The position numbers and the translations under genes were made by a program. Shown here piece by piece: positions 1 through 6,573 of a stretch of 7,006 nucleotides of DNA. The DNA is from UBA10427 sp003500135 (GTDB taxonomy: Bacteria > Bacteroidota > Bacteroidia > Cytophagales > Cyclobacteriaceae), in assembly GCA_963966275.1 (NCBI GenBank), contig CAWZYQ010000179.1, positions 1 through 7,006 of the forward strand, given 5' to 3'. Position 1 is the stretch's first letter. Each line of letters starts with the position of its first letter. The notes beneath the pieces were generated by a model. That model was not told where the DNA came from. It saw nothing but the letters and a program-made list of their open reading frames with translations, and searched no databases.

Positions 1-2
1 AG

Positions 3-2357
3 TATGATCAAAATGAATTTGAGCCCCTGAAACAATCTTTCGATTCGCTAATTTATATTATGGCAACTGACCAAAACCAGCTTCTGGCAGGTGGAAACGG
101 ACTATGGAGCTTGCAGATCAATTCAGAGCAAAAACTGATTGCTTCTACCCGTTTATCTGACATACCTGGTATCAGGCACTTCATACGTCTATCCGATAAT
201 GAATACCTTCTGGCAACAGTATCAAAAGGCCTCTACAAGGGAATAATGGTAAACCATCAATTCACAACAGAAAAAGTTTTCAGCCATAGTGATCCTCACC
301 GTGTTGAGGAACTACCCTATACCAGCATTGACAAACTTTTGCTCACCGAAAAGGACGGGATTTTTCTGGCAACAGATCGGGGATTGGGTATTTTGCAATC
401 CAACTTTTTTGACAACATACGTTCTGTACCACAACAACTGGTTTATTCCCTTTCCGAGTCACCCGAAGGAGATATTTACATGAGTATGGGGGGAATCTAC
501 CGGTTAAGCAGGGTTCAAAATAATCTTAAGGCACAACAGATCCTGGCACAAGATCATAATTTTGTTTTGAGTGTGGTTACTGATGAAGAAAGATTATGGT
601 TTGGAGACGTTGATGGATCTCTTTGGTATCTTGACCCTGGCAAAAAAGAAAAGAGAGTGGACCTGAGTAATCGTGGAGGTGGGATTTTTTATATTACTCT
701 GGACAAAGGCCACAACCTTTGGTTCTGCCAGGCCCCGACGGATAAACCCATCGTGGGTACAGCCAAAATAGATCCAGACCTGAATTTACGGATTTATAGT
801 CGTGAAAAGGGATTAGAGTCAAGGATACTTGTGCTCAAAGAAAGTGCAAATGGTATTTTATACGCAGCCGGAATCGGAAAAGAGACCTATCTCTATCGAT
901 ACCTGGAGGATTCAGACCAATTTATCAACCTCAGTCTTCCATTGAGTTTTAACGTAAGTGCAGGGTTTGAGGTGCACGACATGGCCATAGACCACTACGG
1001 ACAGGTATGGATGGCAACTACGGATGGTTTACTTGTTTACGACTCTGAGAGCATCATCAGAGCAGACCTGGGCGATTATTCAGAACAGGAAGTGCGAGCG
1101 GTTGATGTTGCCGGTGATGGTAGTATATGGCTGGCCATAGATACCTATGGGCTAATAAGGTATGATAAAGGCATACTTAACTTGTTTGATGAGCAAAGTG
1201 GTTTGGTTACCAGGATCATCAATTATCGATGCCTGATGCTGGATTATGAAGATCGTATCTGGACCGGCACAGTTGAGGGCCTTGCACACTCTCAAATGAC
1301 CAATATCAAACCGCCGGTAACCCCTAAACCCAAAATATTCAAGCTTAAAAGCGCCAATACATCAGTAACGCCCTCGGAAGGTATGTCCTACGACCTGCCG
1401 CGTAAAATACAGTCGTCGTTTGAATTTGCCTGCATTACTTATCCGGGAAGAGAAGTCGAGTACCGCTATCGCTTAGTAGGTTTTGACAGAAACTGGGCCG
1501 TGATAACAGAAAGGCCTCAACAGACTATACCTGTTTTGGCGCCGGGTGAATATCAACTGGAACTCCAGGCCAGAAAAGAGGGAGGCTATATTTGGAGTGA
1601 TTCATACGTAATATCACTGGTGGTCCACAAGCCCTGGTTTATGACCAATACAGCCTATATTTTCTATATTCTTGGCATATTGATTTTAGTTTGGGGGATT
1701 GTCAGGTTATCGGTCCATAAATTGAGAAAAGATAAACAGGCGCTGGAAAAACTGGTTCATAGTCAAACCAAAGTAATAAATGAAATCGAAAGCGATACTC
1801 CTGCAAATCAATCTGCCACGCAGGAGGTGGAAATGGCTTACCACAATTTGGAAACACTGGCAATAATCAGTAGAAAAATAGAGGCCATTGACAGTTGGGA
1901 AAACCTGGCGCCTGTAATCTTTGATGAACTAAACCGGATCACTGACATTACTACTTTTGGGATCGGAACCTATATCCGGGAAGAGAATTGTATAGAAATA
2001 TGCAAAATCCGTGAAGGGAGTTCCAGGGTGGATTCCGAAACCGTGCCCATCTCCGGTTATAGCAGTCTTTTAGGTTGGGTCATTCGGCACCAGAAAGGGT
2101 TAAATTTAAAATCTGTGAAGAATGAATACACTCAATATATACCCAGGAATAATGACCTGGAAATAGACCCTGATTTTACCGGATCCTCCATCATTTATCC
2201 TTTGATCCATAAAAATATATCCACGGGAGTGGTCTTTCTTGAGGACTGGAAGGAAAATGGTTTAAAGCATATAAGTCCGTCATTTATGCAAACACTGGCA
2301 GCTCAACTATCCTTCTATCTTGAACTGGAAGGAATCATAAAACCCGGAGAATTATGA
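3..2357 (+). CDS. Propeller / Y_Y_Y / TM / GAF sensor protein, 5'-truncated by the window
   Basis: Likely membrane-anchored sensor resembling the input half of Bacteroidota hybrid two-component systems. The first ATG is at 60, but the frame is open back to position 3 and the upstream codons (ending SLIYI) complete a propeller strand, so the true start lies outside the window. Numbering from that ATG, residues 1-420 carry repeated beta-propeller blades of Reg_prop type (GIFLATDRGL, RLWFGDVDGSLW, QVWMATTDGLLVYD, SIWLAIDTYGLIRYD, RIWTGTVEGL). A Y_Y_Y domain follows at about 452-522 (YRYRLVGFDRNW, PGEYQLELQA), a transmembrane helix at about 531-549, a short coiled-coil linker, and a cytoplasmic GAF-like domain at about 596-757. 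The protein stops there: no histidine kinase H-box or ATPase, response regulator, GGDEF or HTH domain is visible. Its TGA overlaps the next gene's ATG by four bases, implying translational coupling with the channel gene. The propeller and Y_Y_Y calls are firm; GAF is judged by pattern. The signal sensed is unknown. Confidence 0.9.
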   Translation, partial: YDQNEFEPLKQSFDSLIYIMATDQNQLLAGGNGLWSLQINSEQKLIASTRLSDIPGIRHFIRLSDNEYLLATVSKGLYKGIMVNHQFTTEKVFSHSDPHRVEELPYTSIDKLLLTEKDGIFLATDRGLGILQSNFFDNIRSVPQQLVYSLSESPEGDIYMSMGGIYRLSRVQNNLKAQQILAQDHNFVLSVVTDEERLWFGDVDGSLWYLDPGKKEKRVDLSNRGGGIFYITLDKGHNLWFCQAPTDKPIVGTAKIDPDLNLRIYSREKGLESRILVLKESANGILYAAGIGKETYLYRYLEDSDQFINLSLPLSFNVSAGFEVHDMAIDHYGQVWMATTDGLLVYDSESIIRADLGDYSEQEVRAVDVAGDGSIWLAIDTYGLIRYDKGILNLFDEQSGLVTRIINYRCLMLDYEDRIWTGTVEGLAHSQMTNIKPPVTPKPKIFKLKSANTSVTPSEGMSYDLPRKIQSSFEFACITYPGREVEYRYRLVGFDRNWAVITERPQQTIPVLAPGEYQLELQARKEGGYIWSDSYVISLVVHKPWFMTNTAYIFYILGILILVWGIVRLSVHKLRKDKQALEKLVHSQTKVINEIESDTPANQSATQEVEMAYHNLETLAIISRKIEAIDSWENLAPVIFDELNRITDITTFGIGTYIREENCIEICKIREGSSRVDSETVPISGYSSLLGWVIRHQKGLNLKSVKNEYTQYIPRNNDLEIDPDFTGSSIIYPLIHKNISTGVVFLEDWKENGLKHISPSFMQTLAAQLSFYLELEGIIKPGEL

Positions 2358-3439
2358 CAAGAATCGCACTGGTCACAATGTTCATTTTGATAAGCCTATC
2401 TAACGCCTACAGCAATGCACAGGTAAATAAGGAAGACCGTCTGGATATCGGTGTGATGGTATCCCCTCCCTTTGTCATGAAAGATGCCAATGGAAACTTT
2501 TATGGACTGAGTATTGATTTGTGGTATAAACTTGCTGAAGAACTGGAACAACCCTACGAATTCCGTGAGTATAGTGATCATTTGGGCATGTTGAGAGGCT
2601 TGGATTTTGGAGAGATAGATTTAGCCATAAACCCCATTACCATAAGTGGCGCTCGTTTGAAAATATTCAATGCCGGGCAGCCCTTTTTTATTTCGAGCCT
2701 GGGGATCGCATCTTCGAGAATTTACAGCAGTCCGGTCCGGATGTTTTTTTCAAACCTGTTTTCACTGAATTTCCTGAAATTAATTGGCATGTTGCTGCTG
2801 ATCATTTTCTTCTTTGGCCTGGTCATCTGGATTATTGAGCGTCCACATAACCAGCATCAGTTTCGCAAGGGTTTGGTAGGTATACTGGATGGCTTGTGGT
2901 GGTCAGTGGTTACCATGACCACAGTAGGCTATGGTGACAAGGCGCCGAGAACCATTATGGGGCGCACTATTTCCGTGGCCTGGATGTTTGTGGCTATTGT
3001 AATTATTTCCTCATTTACCGCCACGATCACTAGTACCCTGACCGTTAATTCCCTGGAGTCGCGGATTGAAAAAATTGAAGATCTGAAACATGTGGAAAGG
3101 ATCGGAATAGTGACCAACTCTATTGCACAGGAATTCCTCAACCGGGTGGAGATAAAAAATTCGCACAACTTTGACTCCCCAACAGAAGCCCTGGAGGCGC
3201 TTTTGAATCATGAAATTGATGTGCTTGTTCATGATCGATCAGTGATCCGATACCTCACCACAGAGTATCGTATGGACAGTGAGGTCAGGATTATGGCGCT
3301 GAATTTTCATGAGCAATATCGCAGCTTCCTGGCCCCAAAGGATAGCGATATTTTAGATAAGATCGATCCTCAATTAGTTGATCATATCAATTCAGCCTCG
3401 TGGAATCAAACGCTGAGAAAATATCATCTGGAAGAGTAA
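2354..3439 (+). CDS. GluR0-like ligand-gated potassium channel (prokaryotic ionotropic glutamate receptor)
   Basis: Predicted inner-membrane K+ channel gated by a periplasmic amino acid. The order in 361 residues is: signal peptide (1 to about 22, NAYSNAQ), first part of a family-3 solute-binding domain (S1, about 30-128), TM1 (about 142-161), pore helix and K+ selectivity filter TTVGYGD (189-195), TM2 (about 205-228), and second part of the binding domain (S2, about 240-361). This is the GluR0 plan: an inverted K+ pore inserted in a binding protein, without the eukaryotic third membrane helix after S2. Length is close to Synechocystis GluR0 (about 400). In S1, P94, T96 and R101 fall at the same spacing as GluA2 P478, T480 and R485, which hold the ligand's alpha-amino and carboxyl groups. 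D294 in S2 sits where GluA2 has E705. SFTATITSTLT (220-230) ends TM2 like the iGluR gate motif SYTANLAAF. The residues that would bind a side-chain carboxylate look different (around S256-A258), so the ligand may not be glutamate. The start overlaps the upstream TGA (ATGA); a GGAGA at 2346-2350 lies only three bases from the ATG. Confidence 0.93.
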   Translation: MTRIALVTMFILISLSNAYSNAQVNKEDRLDIGVMVSPPFVMKDANGNFYGLSIDLWYKLAEELEQPYEFREYSDHLGMLRGLDFGEIDLAINPITISGARLKIFNAGQPFFISSLGIASSRIYSSPVRMFFSNLFSLNFLKLIGMLLLIIFFFGLVIWIIERPHNQHQFRKGLVGILDGLWWSVVTMTTVGYGDKAPRTIMGRTISVAWMFVAIVIISSFTATITSTLTVNSLESRIEKIEDLKHVERIGIVTNSIAQEFLNRVEIKNSHNFDSPTEALEALLNHEIDVLVHDRSVIRYLTTEYRMDSEVRIMALNFHEQYRSFLAPKDSDILDKIDPQLVDHINSASWNQTLRKYHLEE

Positions 3440-3772
3440 TATTAAACTTAAGAAGCCTCTTTTTGTACCTCTGGTCAATAAATTCTGATTCGCCTTAATC
3501 AGGAATGTATTTCCTTTACATTTTTAATATAAAACCCAACTCAGCTATGGACTCTCCTTTTTTTAATTGAAACTGAATGGATTCATGCTTATTAAAGTAG
3601 AAATAATAGAAAATCCTTCAATACTCAAAAAACACTTGTCATTTAGACGTGGGATTGAACCAATCCTTTAATAAAAATATTGAATATAACAGTGAGAAAA
3701 GAACGAATCACTACATTCAGACTAAAACCAATTTTGATATAATAGCGCTGGCAAAAATCCGAAGTATTTCTT
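3440..3772. other. Intergenic stretch between channel gene and DUF2200 gene
   Basis: AT-rich spacer between two convergent genes. No convincing gene: the only plus-strand frame of any length (3649-3843) has no family resemblance, has low-complexity composition and runs into the real minus-strand gene. The one structure of note is the short inverted repeat at 3485-3502. No promoter is expected here, since both flanking genes end in this stretch. Confidence 0.6.
3483..3525 (+). terminator. Weak candidate terminator after the channel gene
   Basis: A perfect 6-bp inverted repeat, CTGATT / AATCAG (3485-3490 and 3497-3502, loop CGCCTT), begins 45 bases after the channel stop. It can be lengthened by a T-G and a T-A pair. 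A short T-run (ATTTTTAAT) follows only about 15 bases later, and the stem is AT-rich, so it is a poor intrinsic terminator by the usual rules. It is listed because it is the best hairpin at the expected place. Confidence 0.25.
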
Positions 3773-4135
3773 TTAGGCCCGTAAAATCTTCTCCATTTTA
3801 CGACCCTTTGCCAATTCATCCACCAGCTTATCCAGATATCTAACCTGACGGGTTAGTGAATTTTCAATTTCCTCAATGCGATAGCCACAAATCATCCCTT
3901 TTATCAGGTGCGCATTAGGATTTATTTCTGCCCCTTGAAAGAAAATTTCAAAAGTTGCTTTTTGATCGATAAATTCCTGTAATCTTTTTTCATCAAAACC
4001 CGTCAACCATTCAATCACCTGGTGCAGCTCCGCTTTAGTCCTTCCTTTTTTCCCTACTTTCGTGATGTAGTGCGGGTATACGGAGGCAAAAGTCATTTTG
4101 GCAATTCGCTGGTTGTGTTCATCGGTTACTTTCAT
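3773..4135 (-). CDS. DUF2200 family protein
   Basis: Small soluble protein of the DUF2200 family, function unknown. The family hallmarks are seen in order: RIAKMTFASVYPHY near the N-terminus, KKGRTKAELHQVIEWLTGF, a middle FEIFFQGAEINPNA block, a GMICGYRIEEIE block, and a C-terminal RYLDKLVDELAKGRKMEKIL. This covers essentially the whole family length (about 120 residues). The start was chosen at the ATG at 4133-4135 (MKVTDEHN), which puts RIAKM at residue 10 as is usual for the family. An in-frame ATG at 4162 would add nine residues (MHSTPNQYI) without family support; neither start has a clear Shine-Dalgarno sequence. There is no signal peptide or membrane segment. It stands alone on the minus strand, convergent with the channel gene, so context gives no clue to its role. 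Confidence 0.87.
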   Translation of the reverse strand: MKVTDEHNQRIAKMTFASVYPHYITKVGKKGRTKAELHQVIEWLTGFDEKRLQEFIDQKATFEIFFQGAEINPNAHLIKGMICGYRIEEIENSLTRQVRYLDKLVDELAKGRKMEKILRA

Positions 4136-4240
4136 GATGTATTGGTTTGGTGTGGAGTGCATTGATGTTAAGGTTTAAACTATGGCAAAAGGCAGTTTTA
4201 GTACTTGCCTGTCCGCCTGAAATAAACCTGGATCAGAACC

Positions 4241-4248
4241 CAAATTTA
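4241..4248 (-). promoter_or_regulatory. Possible Bacteroidota -7 box upstream of the DUF2200 gene
   Basis: Read on the minus strand, these bases are TAAATTTG, an exact match to the Bacteroidota -7 consensus TAnnTTTG, about 105 bases before the chosen start. A -33 TTG at the right distance is missing: the nearest lie about 7 and 26 bases upstream. The box also overlaps the AT palindrome AAATTTAAATTT (4242-4253). It may be chance. Confidence 0.22.
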
Positions 4249-4265
4249 AATTTAGCAATTTGCCC

Positions 4266-4299
4266 TTCATTAGCCAAAAGGCCGAAGTGAGTTAATGAA
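4266..4299. repeat. Inverted repeat TTCATTA / TAATGAA with inner GCC-AAAA-GGC
   Basis: A perfect 7-bp inverted repeat (4266-4272 and 4293-4299) encloses a small GCC / GGC stem with an AAAA loop (4273-4282), plus ten unpaired bases. It lies in the 5' region of the minus-strand DUF2200 gene. It could be an operator or RNA hairpin; the match is short enough to be chance. Confidence 0.35.
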
Positions 4300-4444
4300 A
4301 GTTGCATAAAAGTATTGAGTAAAGTTGCTATCAAAATATTTTAGAGTGGGACTTCATGGCTTCCATTCTTTCTGGCAGTAGTATTTAAATGGGTTTTTGG
4401 TCGGTTTTTTAAACCATGCAAAAGTAGCCACCATATCCACATGG

Positions 4445-4463
4445 CCGGTTCATACGAAACCGG
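4445..4463. repeat. Inverted repeat CCGGTT / AACCGG
   Basis: A perfect 6-bp GC-containing inverted repeat with a 7-base spacer (CATACGA), in otherwise AT-rich intergenic DNA. It is not followed by a T-run on either strand, so it is not a terminator. It lies 12 bases from the next hairpin (4476-4501) and forms part of the inverted-repeat cluster 4403-4501. Confidence 0.45.
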
Positions 4464-4475
4464 TAGTGCATAAAG

Positions 4476-4501
4476 GCTATTGCTATCGGAATAGTAATGG
4501 T
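4476..4501 (+). repeat. 11-bp imperfect hairpin with CGGA tetraloop
   Basis: Bases 4476-4486 pair with 4491-4501 around a CGGA loop. Eight pairs are Watson-Crick and three are G-U wobbles in plus-strand RNA. On the minus strand the wobbles become A-C mismatches, so if it is an RNA structure the plus strand is the transcribed one. It is followed by an A-run rather than a T-run, so it is not an intrinsic terminator. Function unknown. Confidence 0.4.
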
Positions 4502-4767
4502 AAAATTATAAGGACATTTATTTAAATTGTCATTCGAAACCAGCGTGTATGAACTTAAGTGACATTGTAAACCAGGACAATAAAAACTTTTTAAGGAAGG
4601 TGGATTCGAAAAAATTAAATGAAGACTGTAAACTTTCATTCCTTCGGAAGACCAAAGGATCAGGATATGTACAAAGAAGACAGGCAACCTGTTTAAGGAT
4701 AATACAAATTGCCAAATTTTATTATCACTAACTGTATTGTCAAATTAAATTAACAAATGGACACTCA

Positions 4768-5571
4768 ATGGATAAGCTGGTCAGAAAATATGGCAACTGG
4801 GCCTTTATAGCAGGAGCGGCCCAGGGCATTGGAGAAGCATATACACGTGCACTTGCTAGGCGGGGCTTCAACTTAATCCTGCTCGACAACCAATCGGATG
4901 GCCTTAATACCCTTGATGAACAGCTGAGTGAAACGTACGATGTAAAAATCATAACCCTCCATATGGACCTGGGCTCGCATAATGCCGCCTCCCGCATTCT
5001 CGAAGCGATCCAAAAAGTAAACTGCCGCTTCATTGTCTATGTGGCGGCCTATAGCAAAATAAAACCCTTTATTCAAAATACCACTGAAGAGCTCGATGCC
5101 TACGTAAATGTCAATATGCGGACCCCGCTTCATTTATTTCATGGTTTCATCGATCAACAGGAAAGCAATGCCCCGGCTGGTATACTTCTTATGTCTTCAT
5201 TGGGTTCTTTGTGGGGTACCAACCTGCTCATTCCTTATGGCGCTACCAAAGCCTTTGACCTGGTGTTGGCCGAATCGTTGCATTATGAGTTAAAACCCCG
5301 AGGTATCGATGTCATGGCATGTGTGGCGGGCGCTACCACCACTCCTACCTACCTGGCTTCCAATCCAAGGTATGGCAAAATAAAGCCACCCCTTCAACAA
5401 CCTGAAAAAGTGGCGGAATCTGCCTTGCGCAACTTTGGTAAAATGGCAGTATATATCTCAGGCTGGCAAAATAAATTGAGCTATTTTATCATGAGCCGTT
5501 TCTTCTCCCGGCAGGGTGCGGCGAAAATATTCAATCGTACCATTTCGAAAATGTATGCCGATAAATTATAA
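4768..5571 (+). CDS. SDR family NAD(P)-dependent oxidoreductase (classical type)
   Basis: Cytoplasmic short-chain dehydrogenase/reductase, 267 residues, oxidising an alcohol or reducing a carbonyl on an unidentified substrate. The Rossmann glycine motif is G16-AAQ-G20-I-G22. D40 at the end of beta-2 (LILLD) favours NAD(H). The catalytic set is N116 (VNVNM), S144 (LMSSLGS), Y157 and K161 (YGATK). The start (MDKLVRKYGNWAFIAGA) is where this family normally begins, with the usual KYGNWA lead-in. Two departures are visible: the usual Asn of the NAG motif after beta-4 is V92 (VYVAAYS), and the Pro-Gly after beta-6 is AG (VAGATTTP). The C-terminal 60 residues include a hydrophobic, basic stretch (LSYFIMSRFFSRQGAAKIF) that might bind lipid or membrane. 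It ends inside the TTATAA shared with the convergent SDR gene. No Shine-Dalgarno is visible upstream. The family call is firm; the substrate is unknown. Confidence 0.93.
   Translation: MDKLVRKYGNWAFIAGAAQGIGEAYTRALARRGFNLILLDNQSDGLNTLDEQLSETYDVKIITLHMDLGSHNAASRILEAIQKVNCRFIVYVAAYSKIKPFIQNTTEELDAYVNVNMRTPLHLFHGFIDQQESNAPAGILLMSSLGSLWGTNLLIPYGATKAFDLVLAESLHYELKPRGIDVMACVAGATTTPTYLASNPRYGKIKPPLQQPEKVAESALRNFGKMAVYISGWQNKLSYFIMSRFFSRQGAAKIFNRTISKMYADKL
5566..5571. other. Shared palindromic double stop TTATAA of the convergent SDR genes
   Basis: The plus-strand gene ends with TAA at 5569-5571. The minus-strand gene ends with TAA read from 5568-5566. Together they form the palindrome TTATAA, so the two coding regions overlap by exactly six bases and no intergenic terminator can lie between them. 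Each transcript must end inside the opposite gene. Confidence 0.95.
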
Positions 5572-6573
5572 ACCATTGACCTGAATGGCTGCCGGGTCCA
5601 CTTCTTTCCACAAGTTTATCGACCTGTCCCATAACTTCTTCCCTTCATCGGGATCGTAAACTTTTGGATCCATATCTTTCACATTAAACATATGCTGATA
5701 TTGGTTTGTAACTCCTTCATAATCCTTTGAAACCGACATGTAAATAACAGGAAGACAGGCCTTTTCGGGCGAACGGAAAATAATTTTGAAGATCCCTTTC
5801 AAAACTATCCTGATCAAGAAGGGCGCTTCTTTTACAATATTGGAATGCACCGGCCCTGGACACATCACGTTGATACCGGCCTTTATTTCCTGGCCATTGA
5901 CCCTTCTCGATAGCTCCGTTGCGTAGGTATTGAGCAATAATTTGAAATAAGAATAATCCGATATTCCCTTTGATGGGCCGTATTCGTAAAAGGTGCCGAA
6001 TTCATCGTAGTCCACCGCCGAAGACCCTTGGTGCGAGTCGGAAGAAATAAAAAGGATGCGAGGTTTACAAGAGTTTGTTTTTTCCGTATCGACAATGCCT
6101 TTATCCAATAACAGGTTGGTAAGCGCCACATTGGAAAGATAATTCACCAGGAACATTTCTTCCAGGCCCGAGTCGGTCTTTCTTGCTTTTGCCAGGGCCA
6201 CTCCGGCATTGAGAATGGTGACATCCAGCTTAATATGATCACGCTCGAGTCCTTCCGCAAATTGATGGATCGTGTCCAACTTGCTTAGATCAAGATATCG
6301 CATTTCAACTTTGCCGGAGCCCGAAAGCTTTTTCACCTTATCCCCCGCTTCCGGGATTTTACTTCTTCCGGCCATAATAACGTGCGCCCCCCTCCTGGCG
6401 GCTTCCACAGCAATGGCAAAACCCAGACCGGAGTTTGCCCCGGTTACAAGCAAGGTTTTACCATCAAACCGGTCATCATCAGTAAGTTTATCAGAAAGAT
6501 CCTGCTTCCTGAATAAATCCCAGAACCCTGCAAGGGCTGCTACAATAGGGTTATCAAAACGGCCGTGCGACAT
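5566..6573 (-). CDS. SDR family oxidoreductase, retinol dehydrogenase / WWOX-like
   Basis: Short-chain dehydrogenase/reductase of 335 residues from the branch that includes retinol dehydrogenases and WWOX. After a 38-residue N-terminal lead come the cofactor motif T44-GANSGLG-51, R70 at the end of beta-2 (MAGRS), which favours NADP(H), LNAG (121-124), catalytic N144 (LVNYLSN), S178 (LFISSDS), and Y207-SYF-K211. The long insert between the catalytic Ser and Tyr, with a conserved polar HQG after the Ser, is typical of the retinol dehydrogenase branch. CPGPV (238-242) is the usual loop after beta-6. A C-terminal extension (about 255-335) continues past the Rossmann core and contains hydrophobic FLIRIVLKGIFKIIF, a possible membrane-associating segment. 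Bacterial members act on varied hydrophobic carbonyls and alcohols; the substrate here is unknown. It is transcribed towards the other SDR and overlaps it by six bases. The ATG at 6573 is the first in frame with good context, though the lead before GKTLLVTG could be shorter. Confidence 0.95.
   Translation of the reverse strand: MSHGRFDNPIVAALAGFWDLFRKQDLSDKLTDDDRFDGKTLLVTGANSGLGFAIAVEAARRGAHVIMAGRSKIPEAGDKVKKLSGSGKVEMRYLDLSKLDTIHQFAEGLERDHIKLDVTILNAGVALAKARKTDSGLEEMFLVNYLSNVALTNLLLDKGIVDTEKTNSCKPRILFISSDSHQGSSAVDYDEFGTFYEYGPSKGISDYSYFKLLLNTYATELSRRVNGQEIKAGINVMCPGPVHSNIVKEAPFLIRIVLKGIFKIIFRSPEKACLPVIYMSVSKDYEGVTNQYQHMFNVKDMDPKVYDPDEGKKLWDRSINLWKEVDPAAIQVNGL

Larger units (their letters stand above)
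4136..4767. other. Long intergenic region between divergent DUF2200 and SDR genes
   Basis: About 630 bases without a credible gene. Short open frames exist on both strands (for example 4549-4731 plus, 4409-4687 minus), but they show no family resemblance, have unlikely composition and overlap one another. The region should contain the divergent promoters of both neighbours. It has an unusual density of inverted repeats, mainly in 4266-4299 and 4403-4501 (see the separate entries). It could be a decayed gene, a regulatory region or an unannotated RNA; sequence alone does not decide. Confidence 0.6.

Noticed and set aside
2929..3232. Minus-strand frames across the channel pore and S2 coding region
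   Set aside because: They are shadows of the channel gene, whose reading frame carries clear pore and binding-domain motifs.
2354..3439. Alternative reading as a simple ABC-transporter amino-acid-binding protein
   Set aside because: Two membrane helices and a TVGYGD pore interrupt the binding domain, and no permease or ATPase gene is adjacent.
3649..3843. 64-codon plus-strand frame
   Set aside because: Low-complexity sequence, no homology features, and its 3' third is antisense to the DUF2200 C-terminus.
4409..4687. 92-codon minus-strand frame in the intergenic region
   Set aside because: Unusual composition rich in Cys, Tyr, Phe and Ser, no recognisable motif, and it covers the inverted-repeat cluster; looks like chance.
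4549..4731. 60-codon plus-strand frame (MNLSDIVNQDNKNFLRK...)
   Set aside because: No family resemblance, composition dominated by Lys, Asn and Arg, no start signal, and it overlaps open frames on the other strand. A decayed gene remains possible.
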